Origin: Hyphomicrobiales bacterium
GTDB lineage: Bacteria; Pseudomonadota; Alphaproteobacteria; Rhizobiales; Rhizobiaceae
DNA: 64,000 nucleotides
Assembly: GCA_900468805.1 (NCBI GenBank)
Contig: UEIF01000035.1
Location: forward strand, 1-64,000
Direction of reading: 5' to 3'
In this document: positions 51,161 through 60,329 of the stretch, piece by piece
Layout of the letters: each line of letters begins with the position of its first letter
Numbering within the stretch: the stretch's first letter is position 1
Notes under the pieces: model-generated
Told to the model about the DNA's origin: nothing
Seen by the model: only the letters and a program-made list of their open reading frames with translations
Databases searched by the model: none
Position numbers and translations under genes: made by a program

Positions 51161-52264
51161 TTACTGAACGTTGGCGCCGACGACGCTATCCCACTTGGTG
51201 GTGATTGCGGTCTTGCCCTTGTCCTGCTCGTCGAGCGTCGGGAAGACGGCCTTTGCATAGCCTTCAGCCGGCGGCAACTTGTCGAGCAGTTCCTTCGGAA
51301 CCTTGCCCTTCTGAGCGAGGTCGTTGAAGCGGATCGGGTGGCAGTAGCCCTTCAGCCATGCGAGCTGGCCTTCGTCCGAATAGAGATATTCCATCCAGAG
51401 CTTGGCAGCGTTCGGATGCGGAGCGAAAGCGGAGATCGCCTGAACGTAAACGCCTGCAACAACGCCGGTCGACGGAACGACGACTTCAACCGGCGGGTTG
51501 CCGGCAAGGCTGTCGCGCCATGCAAGACCGTTGTAGTCCCATGCGACGACGATCGGGGTCGAGCCTTGAGCGAGCGAAGCGGACTTGCCGATAACCGGAA
51601 CGAGCGCGCCGGCCTTGTTCAGCTCTGCGAAGTAAGCGAGACCAGCTTCGCCAGCCTTCGTCGCGTCCTTTTCACCGGTTGCGAGGCCGGCAGCGTAAAC
51701 GGCCTGAACAGCCTGGTTCGAAGCACGCGGGTCGCCTGCGAGCGAAACGGTGTTGGCATATTCCGGCTTCTTGAGGTCAGCCCAGTCCTTCGGGACGTTC
51801 TTGACGATATCGGTATTCACGACGAAGGAAAGAACGCCGTAGTAATCGCCATACCAGTAGCCTTCGGCATCCTTGGCGCTATCCGGAATGGAATCCCAGG
51901 TGGAGACCTTGTAAGGCTGGATCAGTCCGTCCTTCTTGGCGGACGGGCCGAAGGAGAGGCCGACGTCGATAACGTCGGGAGCCTGCGGGCCGGTATTGCC
52001 CTTGTTGGCCTTGATTGCTTCGATTTCGTCGCCCGAACCTGCATCCGGGTTCAATTCGTTGATTTCGAGGCCGTACTTGGCCTTGAAGCCTGCGATGACG
52101 TCGCCGTAGCCGCACCAGCTATGCGGGAGAGCGATCGTGGTCAGCGTGCCTTCCTTCTTGGCGGCAGCGATAAGATCAGCGCTCGGCTCAGCTGCTGCGA
52201 TCGCAGTCGAAGCAACGATCATCGCAGTAGAAAGCGAGAGCAGTCGAGAAATGTTAGAGATCAC
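51161..52264 (-). CDS. ABC substrate-binding protein
   Basis: A 367-residue periplasmic binding protein with a signal peptide (MISNISRLLSLSTAMIVAST, cleaved near AAAEP). The mature part shows TTIALPHSWCGYGDVIAGFK, DAGSGDEIEAIKANKGNTGP, YYGVLSFVVNTDIVKN and the AfuA/PotD-like closing LWMEYLYSDEGQLAWLKGYC. A GTG start at 52264 follows AAGGAG; the frame upstream reads into the promoter. It leads the importer operon. The ligand is unknown: iron, thiamine, phosphonate and polyamine proteins share this fold. Confidence 0.9.
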   Translation of the reverse strand: MISNISRLLSLSTAMIVASTAIAAAEPSADLIAAAKKEGTLTTIALPHSWCGYGDVIAGFKAKYGLEINELNPDAGSGDEIEAIKANKGNTGPQAPDVIDVGLSFGPSAKKDGLIQPYKVSTWDSIPDSAKDAEGYWYGDYYGVLSFVVNTDIVKNVPKDWADLKKPEYANTVSLAGDPRASNQAVQAVYAAGLATGEKDATKAGEAGLAYFAELNKAGALVPVIGKSASLAQGSTPIVVAWDYNGLAWRDSLAGNPPVEVVVPSTGVVAGVYVQAISAFAPHPNAAKLWMEYLYSDEGQLAWLKGYCHPIRFNDLAQKGKVPKELLDKLPPAEGYAKAVFPTLDEQDKGKTAITTKWDSVVGANVQ

Positions 52265-52451
52265 TGTTGTTCTCCTTCGGGTTTTCAGTGTCCGATGTGC
52301 TGTTACTGGCGTTAGATGAAGCTTGTATGACAGTTGAATGACGTTAATTTTGTCATGAATAGCAGGCGCTTGCGGCAATGTTTCATTTGCGACAGGCTGT
52401 CCTGTTTCCGCGAAATCCCGTCATTGTTTTTGCTTTTTTTAGTTGTCCCTC

Positions 52452-53324
52452 CTAACCGGGTTTGCGGAACAGCCTGGTCTGTTCGAACAGGCCTTCCAGC
52501 GTTTTCATGCGCTCCTTCGTCTCGTCCCAGGTCGAGTTCTGCACCGCCTCGATGAGCGCCTCAACAATGAAGAGTGTGACGACGGAGGAATCCCAGGCCG
52601 ACGGCGCCTCGATCTGCACGCGAAAGGCGTGACGGGCGAGCTTGGCTGCAGGCGACGCCCACTGGTCGGTGAAGATGATGATTTCGGCACCGCGCTTGCG
52701 GGCGGCGGTGGCGAGGCTCACCATTTCCTGCTCGTAGCGACGGATATCGAAAATGATGAGCAGGTCGCCCGGATTCATATTGAGGACGTATTGCGGCCAG
52801 CTCGATGAATTGGAAGAGAGCAGCGCCGTGTTCGGGCGAATGACCTGCATATGGGTGAAGAAGTATTCGGCGAGTGCGCCGGTGATGCGTCCGCCGACGA
52901 AATAGAGCGTGCGCTTGCGGTCCGAGAGCAGGGCAGCGACGCTGTCGAAGGTTGCCGTATCGAGATCGGAGAGCGTCTGGCGCAGATTGCCTATGATGGC
53001 ATCGGCAAAGCGATTCAATATATGCGTGCCCGGCGCGTTCTGGGCCCAGCGGTCGTGCTTGGCGATCGGGTTGGAAATCGTCGCCTCGACCTCCTGATGC
53101 AGATGCTGCTGGAAGTCCGGATAGCCCTTGTAGCCGAGTTTCTGGACCATGCGCACGACTGTCGGCGTGGAGACGCCGGCATTTTCGGCAATCGTGGTGA
53201 TGCTGCCGAGGCCGGAGACGGGGTAGTTGTCGAGGAGGCTTTCGGCCAACTGCTTTTCGGCGCGTGTGAGCACGCCGAGATGTGAATGAATGACGTCCGA
53301 AACGGTCTTAGCCGCGACACTCAC
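52452..53324 (-). CDS. RpiR/MurR-family regulator
   Basis: A 290-residue regulator with an N-terminal RpiR helix-turn-helix (LDNYPVSGLGSITTIAENAG, VSTPTVVRMVQKLGYKGYPD) and a C-terminal SIS sugar-phosphate-type domain (DRKRTLYFVGGRITGALAEY, GDLLIIFDIRRYEQEMVSLA). GTG at 53324 with GGGGAG upstream is preferred over a longer start. It sits between the importer operon (same strand, downstream) and the catabolic operon (divergent), so it probably controls both. A TGAAAAGAAATTTTCA palindrome lies just upstream. Confidence 0.9.
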   Translation of the reverse strand: MSVAAKTVSDVIHSHLGVLTRAEKQLAESLLDNYPVSGLGSITTIAENAGVSTPTVVRMVQKLGYKGYPDFQQHLHQEVEATISNPIAKHDRWAQNAPGTHILNRFADAIIGNLRQTLSDLDTATFDSVAALLSDRKRTLYFVGGRITGALAEYFFTHMQVIRPNTALLSSNSSSWPQYVLNMNPGDLLIIFDIRRYEQEMVSLATAARKRGAEIIIFTDQWASPAAKLARHAFRVQIEAPSAWDSSVVTLFIVEALIEAVQNSTWDETKERMKTLEGLFEQTRLFRKPG

Positions 53325-53408
53325 GTGATTTTGCTCCCCGGGATGGTCTGATGCCACTTTCCCACTGAAAGTTAACAACGCTGTCACAATCCATGTCAAT
53401 AACTGTCA

Positions 53409-53424
53409 TGAAAAGAAATTTTCA
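53409..53424. promoter_or_regulatory. Palindrome between the RpiR gene and the catabolic operon
   Basis: TGAAAAGAAATTTTCA is a 16-base palindrome of the TGAAA-N-TTTCA type common to RpiR/MurR operators. It lies 85 bases upstream of the regulator start and about 80 bases before the divergent amidohydrolase gene. Confidence 0.5.
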
Positions 53425-53503
53425 GAGTACGCTTGACACTGCCGTGAACCTGAAGAATTCTTTTCTTGTAAAGATTTCATTAAGCGATGGAGAGGTGCGG
53501 TTG

Positions 53504-54271
53504 GTGCTGGCTCAGCCCCGAATTCTCAGCGAAGCGGACGGCGATTGCGTCGCAATCGAACGCGTTCACGGCAAGAGTCCCGTGCTCATCATCTGCGAGC
53601 ACGCATCCCGCACGCTTCCTGAAAATTTTGGCGATCTCGGTCTTTCGCAAGAGGCGCTTTCCAGCCACATCGCCTGGGATCCCGGCGCGCTTGCCGTTGC
53701 CCGCGGCATTTCGGCGGGTCTTGATGCGACGCTGATCTACCAGCGCTTTTCCCGGCTGATCTATGACTGCAACCGGCCGCCGAGTTCGCCCGGCGCCATG
53801 CCCGAGGTCAGCGAGATCTACACGATCCCCGGGAACAAGGATTTGACCGGCGAAGAGCGCCGCGCGCGCGCCGAAGCACTTTACCAGCCGTTCCATGATG
53901 CCGTTCGCGCGCTGATCCGCGACCGGCAGGCGAGGGGGCAGGATAGCGTCATTGTGACGATCCATAGCTTCACTCCGGTCTATAATGGCAAGCAGCGCGC
54001 CGTCGAGCTCGGCATCCTCCATGATGAGGACAGCCGGTTTGCCGATCGCATGCTGGCATCAGCGGCCGAGGCGCCGCTCTACCGCACCGAACGCAACGAA
54101 CCCTATGGGCCTGAAGACGGCGTAACGCATACGCTGATCGTGCACGGCACGTCCAACGGGCTTCGCAATGTCATGATCGAGGTCAGAAACGACCTCATTT
54201 CAGAAGATACCGGTCAAGGGGTCGTGGCCGACTATCTAACAGGGCTTATCCAGCAAAGTCTGGATGCCTGA
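53504..54271 (+). CDS. N-formylglutamate amidohydrolase-family enzyme
   Basis: A 255-residue metallohydrolase of the FGase family: VLIICEHASRTLPENFGDLG, LSSHIAWDPGALAVARGISA, SRLIYDCNRPPSSPGAM, VIVTIHSFTPVYNG and VEVRNDLIS-like IEVRNDLISEDTGQG. FGases release an amide group from N-formylglutamate in histidine breakdown, but no hut genes are here. I propose a GTG start at 53504, following GGAGAGG; an ATG at 53393 would add 37 unconserved residues. In this operon it may cleave a gamma-glutamyl or related amide, which is inference. Confidence 0.85.
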   Translation: MLAQPRILSEADGDCVAIERVHGKSPVLIICEHASRTLPENFGDLGLSQEALSSHIAWDPGALAVARGISAGLDATLIYQRFSRLIYDCNRPPSSPGAMPEVSEIYTIPGNKDLTGEERRARAEALYQPFHDAVRALIRDRQARGQDSVIVTIHSFTPVYNGKQRAVELGILHDEDSRFADRMLASAAEAPLYRTERNEPYGPEDGVTHTLIVHGTSNGLRNVMIEVRNDLISEDTGQGVVADYLTGLIQQSLDA

Positions 54272-54388
54272 ATAAAAACAAGACCCCGGGGAGCAGTTTA
54301 ACTGCGACAGCCCGCAAGGCGAAAGCCACGGGCACTATTGGCACAGATCGGCCGCAATTCCGCGGGCGATTGTCAACAGGGGGAAGTC

Positions 54389-55936
54389 ATGTCGGACTAT
54401 TCCGAAAATGATAAGAAGCAGGATATGAGCATCCTGCATTCCATGGGCTATGCCCAGGAACTCGAACGGCGGATGAGCTCGTTCTCGAACTTTGCCGTCT
54501 CCTTCTCGATCATCTGCATCCTGTCGGGCGGCATCAACTCGCTGGCGCAGGCAACCGCAGGTGCGGGCGGTGCGGCGATCGGCATCGGCTGGCCGCTTGG
54601 CTGCTTCGTTTCACTCGTCTTTGCCGTGGCCATGGCCCAGATCAGCTCCGCCTATCCGACGGCAGGCGGCCTCTATCACTGGGGCTCGATCCTCGGCAAC
54701 CGCTTCACCGGCTGGGTGACCGCCTGGTTCAACCTGCTCGGTCTCGTCACCGTTCTCGGCGCCATCAATGTCGGCACCTATTATTTCTTCATGGGCACGT
54801 TCGGCACGAGCTATTTCGGCCTGACGGACACGACGACGGTACGCATCGTCTTCCTCGTGATCATCACCGGTGCGCAGGCGCTCGTGAACCATATGGGTAT
54901 CGGTCTCACGGCCAAACTCACCGACTTCTCGGGCTACCTCATCTTCGCGACCGCGATCGCGCTTGCCGCCGTGTGCCTGATTTCGGCTCCATCCTACGAA
55001 TTCGGCCGGCTCTTCACCTTCGCCAACTATTCCGGCGAAGCGGGCGGCAATGTCTGGCCCTCGACGTCGGGTCTCTGGGTCTTCCTGCTCGGCCTGCTGC
55101 TGCCGATCTACACGATCACCGGCTATGACGCTTCGGCCCACACGTCGGAAGAAACGGTCAAGGCGGCGCATTCCGTTCCGCGCGGCATGGTCTCTTCCGT
55201 GCTCTGGTCGGCGCTCTTCGGCTACATCATGCTGTGCTCCTTCGTGCTCATGCTGCCAAACATGGACGATGCGGCAAAGCAGGGCTGGAACGTGTTCTTC
55301 TGGGCGATGGACACGCAGGTCAATTCGACGGTGAAGGACATTCTCTACTTCGCGATCCTCATCAGCCAGTGGCTGTGCGGTCTTGCCACCGTCACGTCGG
55401 TCTCGCGCATGATCTTCGCCTTTTCGCGTGACGGCGGCCTGCCGGCTTCGAAGGGACTGTCGAAGGTCAGCCCGAACTACCGCACGCCGGTTGCCGCCAT
55501 CTGGACGGGCTCGATCCTCTCGGTGCTCTTCGTCTGGGGCTCGTCGCTGGTTTCGATCGGCGAGACGCCGGTTTATACGATCGTCGTATCCTGCACGGTC
55601 ATCTTCCTGTTCTTCTCCTTCGCGATCCCGATCGCGCTTGGCCTCTTTGCCTGGGGCACTTCGAAGTGGGACAAGATGGGGCCATGGAACCTGGGCGAGG
55701 GCGTGTTCAAGCTCTTCGCGGTTCTTTCCATCCTCGCGATGATCCTGATTTTCGTTCTCGGCATTCAGCCGCCGAACGGACCGGCGCTTTATGTGACCGT
55801 GGGCTTCCTCGTCCTGACCGGCATCGTCTGGTTCGGCTTCGAAAGCCGCCGCTTCAAGGGGCCGCCGATCGGCGACGAAGTGGCAAAACGCCAGGCCGAA
55901 ATCGCAGCGGCCGAAAAGGCTGTCGGCGAACACTAA
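54389..55936 (+). CDS. APC-superfamily amino acid/amine permease
   Basis: A 515-residue permease with twelve membrane segments of the GABA/choline-type APC group: ELERRMSSFSNFAVSFSIIC, the AQISSAYPTAGGLYHWGSIL signature (a Gly-rich, Tyr-His-containing helix 2 loop) and DASAHTSEETVKAAHSVPRG. The ATG at 54389 follows GGGGGAAG. It likely imports the amine or amino acid handled by the following enzymes. The ABC importer of the divergent operon may bring in the same or a related compound. A hairpin (GGGGCCGC / GCGGCCCC, 55963-55983) follows. Confidence 0.9.
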   Translation: MSDYSENDKKQDMSILHSMGYAQELERRMSSFSNFAVSFSIICILSGGINSLAQATAGAGGAAIGIGWPLGCFVSLVFAVAMAQISSAYPTAGGLYHWGSILGNRFTGWVTAWFNLLGLVTVLGAINVGTYYFFMGTFGTSYFGLTDTTTVRIVFLVIITGAQALVNHMGIGLTAKLTDFSGYLIFATAIALAAVCLISAPSYEFGRLFTFANYSGEAGGNVWPSTSGLWVFLLGLLLPIYTITGYDASAHTSEETVKAAHSVPRGMVSSVLWSALFGYIMLCSFVLMLPNMDDAAKQGWNVFFWAMDTQVNSTVKDILYFAILISQWLCGLATVTSVSRMIFAFSRDGGLPASKGLSKVSPNYRTPVAAIWTGSILSVLFVWGSSLVSIGETPVYTIVVSCTVIFLFFSFAIPIALGLFAWGTSKWDKMGPWNLGEGVFKLFAVLSILAMILIFVLGIQPPNGPALYVTVGFLVLTGIVWFGFESRRFKGPPIGDEVAKRQAEIAAAEKAVGEH

Positions 55937-56082
55937 GAAACGAGGCTTCCCTCTCAACTGGCGGGGCCGCATCACGCGGCCCCCTCACGGTTCAACGAAA
56001 AGGCATCGGGCGGGTTGATCCCGGTGGTCGCATGCCGTTTCGTTGTCCCGATTTCCCGGTTTCAATTTCAGGCGGATAAATC

Positions 56083-57447
56083 ATGAGCAGTTATACTCTC
56101 GACGATCTCAGACAGGACGTCGCCGACGGGCGCATCGATACGGTGCTGGCCTGTCAGGTGGACATGCAGGGGCGCCTGATGGGCAAGCGTTTCCAGGCAG
56201 AATTCTTCCTCGAAAGCGCCTGGAAGGAAACGCATAGTTGCAACTACCTGCAGGCGACCGACATGGAGATGGAGACCGTCTCCGGCTACAAGGCGACGAG
56301 CTGGGAAAAGGGCTACGGCGACTATACGATGAAGCCGGACCTTTCGACGCTGCGCGTCATTCCCTGGCTCGAAGGCACCGCGCTCGTTCTCTGCGACGTG
56401 CTGGACCACCATACGCATGAGGAAGTGGCACATTCGCCGCGCGCGATCCTGAAGAAGCAGGTGAAGCGCCTGGAGGATATGGGCATGAAGGCCTACATGG
56501 CCTCCGAGCTCGAATTCTTCCTCTTCGACCAAAGCTATGAGGCAGCGCAGGCTTCCGGCTACCGCAACCTGAAGCTCGCCAGCGCCTATAACGAGGATTA
56601 CCACATCTTCCAGACGACCAAGGAAGAAGAGGTCATGCGGGCGATCCGCAAGGGTCTGCAGGGCGCCGGCATCCCGGTCGAAAATTCCAAGGGCGAGGCG
56701 TCCGCCGGCCAGGAAGAAATCAATGTGCGTTATGCCGACGCACTGACCATGGCCGACCGGCATGCGATCATCAAGAACGGCTGCAAGGAGATCGCCTGGT
56801 CGAAGGGCAAGGCGATCACTTTCCTCGCCAAGTGGCACTACAATGCCGCGGGCAGCTCTTCGCATATCCACCAGTCTCTCTGGAGCCTGGAAGAAAAGCC
56901 GCTCTTCTTCGATCATGCCGGCCATTATGGCATGACGCCGCTGATGCAGAACTATATTGCCGGGCTGCTCAGCCACGCGAGCGAGATCACCTATTTCCTG
57001 GCACCCTATATCAACTCCTACAAGCGCTTCATGGCCGGCACTTTCGCGCCGACCAAGGCTATCTGGAGCAAGGATAACCGCACGGCCGGCTATCGCCTTT
57101 GCGGCGAGGAGACCAAGGCGATCCGCATCGAATGCCGCGTCGGCGGATCCGATCTCAATCCCTATCTCGCCTTCGCAGCGCTGATTGCCGCCGGCATCGA
57201 CGGCATCGAGAAGAAGCTGGAACTGGAAGCGCCCTATGAGGGTGACGCCTATTTCGGCAAGGATATCCGCGAAATCCCGCGCACGCTGCGCGCTGCGACG
57301 AAGGCCATGACCGAATCGGAGATGCTGCGCGCAGCCTTCGGCGACGAGGTCATCGACCACTACACCCGCGCTGCCGAATGGGAGCAGGAAGAATACGACC
57401 GCCGCATAACGGATTGGGAAGTGGCGCGCGGCTTCGAGAGAGCTTAA
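56083..57447 (+). CDS. Glutamine-synthetase homologue, PuuA/GlnT-like gamma-glutamylamide ligase
   Basis: A 454-residue member of the glutamine synthetase fold. It has the N-terminal beta-grasp (MQGRLMGKRFQAEFFLE), the metal/ATP motif MASELEFFLF, EASAGQEEINVRYADALTMA, KWHYNAAGSSSHIHQSLW and the C-terminal RIECRVGGSDLNPYLAFAAL. The Glu/His ligands that hold Mn or Mg appear intact. The sequence is of the group that ligates glutamate to amines (PuuA, GlnA4, IpuC) or the rhizobial GlnT type, not the housekeeping GlnA. The operon with alcohol and aldehyde dehydrogenases supports ligation of an amino alcohol or amine. GGCGGA precedes the start. Confidence 0.88.
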   Translation: MSSYTLDDLRQDVADGRIDTVLACQVDMQGRLMGKRFQAEFFLESAWKETHSCNYLQATDMEMETVSGYKATSWEKGYGDYTMKPDLSTLRVIPWLEGTALVLCDVLDHHTHEEVAHSPRAILKKQVKRLEDMGMKAYMASELEFFLFDQSYEAAQASGYRNLKLASAYNEDYHIFQTTKEEEVMRAIRKGLQGAGIPVENSKGEASAGQEEINVRYADALTMADRHAIIKNGCKEIAWSKGKAITFLAKWHYNAAGSSSHIHQSLWSLEEKPLFFDHAGHYGMTPLMQNYIAGLLSHASEITYFLAPYINSYKRFMAGTFAPTKAIWSKDNRTAGYRLCGEETKAIRIECRVGGSDLNPYLAFAALIAAGIDGIEKKLELEAPYEGDAYFGKDIREIPRTLRAATKAMTESEMLRAAFGDEVIDHYTRAAEWEQEEYDRRITDWEVARGFERA

Positions 57448-57545
57448 GAACGTACCCGAAGCGGAAAGCCGCCCGACTTGTGTCTCCTGCGGAGGATCAG
57501 TCGTTGCGTCTTTCCCTGCGGCTCAGAGAAAACAGGATTCAGATC

Positions 57546-58931
57546 ATGACAATGATCCAATGCATTTCGCCGGTCGACGGCTCTGTTTATGCGGAGCGTC
57601 CGGCGCTTTCACTGGAAGCGGCAAAGGAAGCCGTGGCGCGTGCGCGCAAGGCGCAGAAGGCCTGGGCCAGGCGCCCGCTCGAAGATCGCGTTCAACTGGT
57701 GCTGAAGGGTGTCGCCCGTCTCAACGAGATGTCCGATGTCGTCGTGCCCGAGCTTGCCTGGCAGATGGGCCGGCCCATCAAGTATGGCGGCGAATATCGC
57801 GGCTTCAACGAGCGTTCTAATTACGTCGCGTCGATTGCGGCGGATGCGCTGGCACCGCTCGTCGTCGAAGAGAGCGACAAGTTCGAACGCCGCATCGAGC
57901 GTGAAGCGCATGGCGTCGTCTTCGTCGTGGCGCCCTGGAACTACCCTTACATGACGGCGATCAACACGATTGCCCCGGCGCTGATGGCGGGCAATACGGT
58001 CGTGCTCAAGCATGCCTCGCAGACGCTGCTCGTCGGCGAGCGGCTGGTGCAGGCTTTCGTCGAGGCCGGTGTGCCTGAGGACGTATTCCAGAATGTCTTC
58101 CTCGATCATGAGACGACCTCAGCGCTGATTGCCGCCGGCAGCTTCAACTTCGTCAATTTCACCGGCTCGGTCGAAGGCGGCCGCTCGATGGAGCGCGCTG
58201 CGGCCGGCACTTTTACCGGTCTCGGCCTCGAGCTCGGCGGCAAGGACCCGGGCTATGTGATGGAGGATGCCGACCTCGACGCCGCCGTCGACACGTTGAT
58301 GGATGGCGCGACCTATAATTCCGGCCAGTGCTGCTGCGGTATCGAGCGCATCTATGTGCATGAATCGCTCTATGACGCCTTCGTCGAGAAGTCGGTCGCC
58401 TGGGTTTCGAACTACAAGCTCGGCAACCCGCTCGATCCGGAGACCTCGCTTGGCCCGATGGCGCACAAGCGCTTTGCCAAGGTAGTGCGCGACCAGATCG
58501 CCGATGCCGTTGCCAAGGGCGCCAAGGCGCTGGTCGATCCCAAGCTCTTCCCGGCTGATGATGGCGGCGCCTATCTGGCACCGCAGGTCCTCGTCAATGT
58601 CGACCATTCCATGGCTTTCATGCGCGAAGAGACTTTCGGCCCGGCCGTCGGCATCATGAAGGTCAGGAATGACGACGAAGCGCTGGCGCTGATGAATGAC
58701 AGCCAGTACGGGCTGACGGCTTCGCTCTGGACCAAGGATGCCGAGCGGGCAGGGCGGCTCGGCCGCGAAATCGAAACCGGCACCGTCTTCATGAACCGCG
58801 CCGACTATCTCGATCCGGCTCTGTGCTGGACCGGTGTCAAGGAAACCGGCCGCGGCGGCTCGCTGTCGATCATCGGCTTCCACAATCTGACGCGCCCGAA
58901 ATCCTACCATCTCAAGAAGGTCACAGCATGA
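57546..58931 (+). CDS. NAD(P)-dependent aldehyde dehydrogenase
   Basis: A 461-residue aldehyde dehydrogenase with the oxyanion and cofactor motif APWNYPYMTAINTIAPALMA, the general base in GLGLELGGKDPGYVMEDAD, and the catalytic cysteine C263 in NSGQCCCGIERIYVH, the same CCC triplet seen in mammalian ALDH2. Its C-terminal end is LTRPKSYHLKKVTA. The ATG at 57546 starts the domain (MTMIQCISPVDGS) after AGGA. It should oxidise the aldehyde made by the neighbouring alcohol dehydrogenase. The stop overlaps that gene's start. Confidence 0.92.
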   Translation: MTMIQCISPVDGSVYAERPALSLEAAKEAVARARKAQKAWARRPLEDRVQLVLKGVARLNEMSDVVVPELAWQMGRPIKYGGEYRGFNERSNYVASIAADALAPLVVEESDKFERRIEREAHGVVFVVAPWNYPYMTAINTIAPALMAGNTVVLKHASQTLLVGERLVQAFVEAGVPEDVFQNVFLDHETTSALIAAGSFNFVNFTGSVEGGRSMERAAAGTFTGLGLELGGKDPGYVMEDADLDAAVDTLMDGATYNSGQCCCGIERIYVHESLYDAFVEKSVAWVSNYKLGNPLDPETSLGPMAHKRFAKVVRDQIADAVAKGAKALVDPKLFPADDGGAYLAPQVLVNVDHSMAFMREETFGPAVGIMKVRNDDEALALMNDSQYGLTASLWTKDAERAGRLGREIETGTVFMNRADYLDPALCWTGVKETGRGGSLSIIGFHNLTRPKSYHLKKVTA

Positions 58932-60082
58932 GCAGCGCCAACATTACCGCCAACTGGAGCTACCCGACATCAGTCAAGCTCGGCCGCGGCCGCATCAAGG
59001 AACTGGCCGACGCCTGCAAGAGCCTCGGCATGAAGAAGCCGCTGCTCGTCACCGACCGCGGCCTCGCGTCGATGGCGATCACCAAGAACGCGCTCGACAT
59101 TCTCGAAGATGCAGGCCTCGGCCGGGCGATCTTTGCCGATGTCGATCCGAACCCGAACGAAAAGAACCTTGAAGCCGGCATCAAGGCCTTCCGCGACGGC
59201 GGCCACGATGGCGTCGTCGCCTTCGGCGGCGGTTCCGGCCTCGATCTCGGCAAGTGCGTAGCCTTCATGGTCGGCCAGACGCGTCCCGTCTGGGACTTCG
59301 AGGATATCGGCGATTGGTGGACACGGGCGAGCGTCGACGGCATAGCGCCGATTGTTGCCGTGCCGACGACCGCCGGCACCGGCTCCGAAGTCGGCCGCGC
59401 CAGCGTCATCACCAATTCGGCGACCCATGTGAAGAAGATCATCTTCCATCCGAAGTTCCTGCCGGGTGTCGTCATCGCCGATCCGGAACTGACGGTCGGC
59501 ATGCCGAAGATCATCACGGCCGGCACCGGCATGGATGCCTTCGCGCATTGCCTCGAAGCCTATTCCTCGCCCTTCTACCATCCGATGTCGGCCGGCATCG
59601 CGCTGGAAGGCATGCGGCTCGTCAAGGAATTCCTGCCGCGCGCCTATAAGGAAGGCACGGATCTGGAAGCCCGCGCCAACATGATGTCGGCAGCCGCCAT
59701 GGGCGCGGTCGCCTTCCAGAAGGGGCTCGGCGCCATCCATGCGCTCTCGCATCCGATCGGCGCCGTCTACAACACCCATCACGGCATGACCAATGCCGTC
59801 GTCATGCCGGCCGTGCTGCGCTTCAACCGTTCGGCCATCGAAGAGAAGATCGCGCGTGCTGCGGCCTATCTCGGAATTTCCGGCGGTTTCGATGGTTTCT
59901 ACGATTACGTGCTGAAGCTGCGTTCCGAACTCAACGTGCCTGACAATCTGACGGCGATGGGAATCACCTCCGACCGGATCGATGAATTGGCGGCGATGGC
60001 GATCGAAGACCCGAGCGCCGGCGGTAATCCGGTTGCATTGACGCTTGAAAATACCAAGACCCTGTTTGCGGATTGCTTCTGA
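58928..60082 (+). CDS. Iron-type alcohol dehydrogenase
   Basis: A 384-residue group III alcohol dehydrogenase. The four metal ligands fit the family positions: D203 and H207 in GTGMDAFAHCLEAYSS, H271 in LGAIHALSHPIGAV and H285 in YNTHHGMTNAV. The nucleotide-binding GGGSGLDLGK is also visible. It would interconvert an alcohol and aldehyde. Its ATG overlaps the TGA of the aldehyde dehydrogenase as ATGA, so the two are translationally coupled. A terminator follows. Confidence 0.93.
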   Translation: MSSANITANWSYPTSVKLGRGRIKELADACKSLGMKKPLLVTDRGLASMAITKNALDILEDAGLGRAIFADVDPNPNEKNLEAGIKAFRDGGHDGVVAFGGGSGLDLGKCVAFMVGQTRPVWDFEDIGDWWTRASVDGIAPIVAVPTTAGTGSEVGRASVITNSATHVKKIIFHPKFLPGVVIADPELTVGMPKIITAGTGMDAFAHCLEAYSSPFYHPMSAGIALEGMRLVKEFLPRAYKEGTDLEARANMMSAAAMGAVAFQKGLGAIHALSHPIGAVYNTHHGMTNAVVMPAVLRFNRSAIEEKIARAAAYLGISGGFDGFYDYVLKLRSELNVPDNLTAMGITSDRIDELAAMAIEDPSAGGNPVALTLENTKTLFADCF

Positions 60083-60108
60083 TCAGATAAAGGCGGACCT
60101 TTAAACTC

Positions 60109-60140
60109 GCCCGGAAAGCCTTGGCTTTCCGGGCTTTTTT
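60109..60140 (+). terminator. Intrinsic terminator of the amine/alcohol operon
   Basis: GCCCGGAAAGCC / GGCTTTCCGGGC is a 12-bp perfect stem followed by TTTTTT, 26 bases after the last operon gene. Confidence 0.95.
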
Positions 60141-60329
60141 CTTGTTTTGCGGGCTTCAGGGCATCCTTATTTCTGATGATGCGAAAAATGCAGGCCGCAA
60201 TTTCAGCGGGTCCGTTTAACAGTTTGTTAACCACGATTGGCAAGGATGGGTTAACCGCACGATGCTCCGACAGTGCGATTAACAACGAGCGATGCCGGCT
60301 CGCGCCATTTCCCTTCGAGGACTAAGAAT

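Noticed and set aside
54611..55975. A 454-residue minus-strand frame
   Set aside because: It is antisense to the APC permease and very rich in Arg, Glu and Asp, a mirror of hydrophobic codons.
56068..57360. A 430-residue minus-strand frame
   Set aside because: It is antisense to the glutamine-synthetase homologue, which holds all its family motifs on the plus strand.
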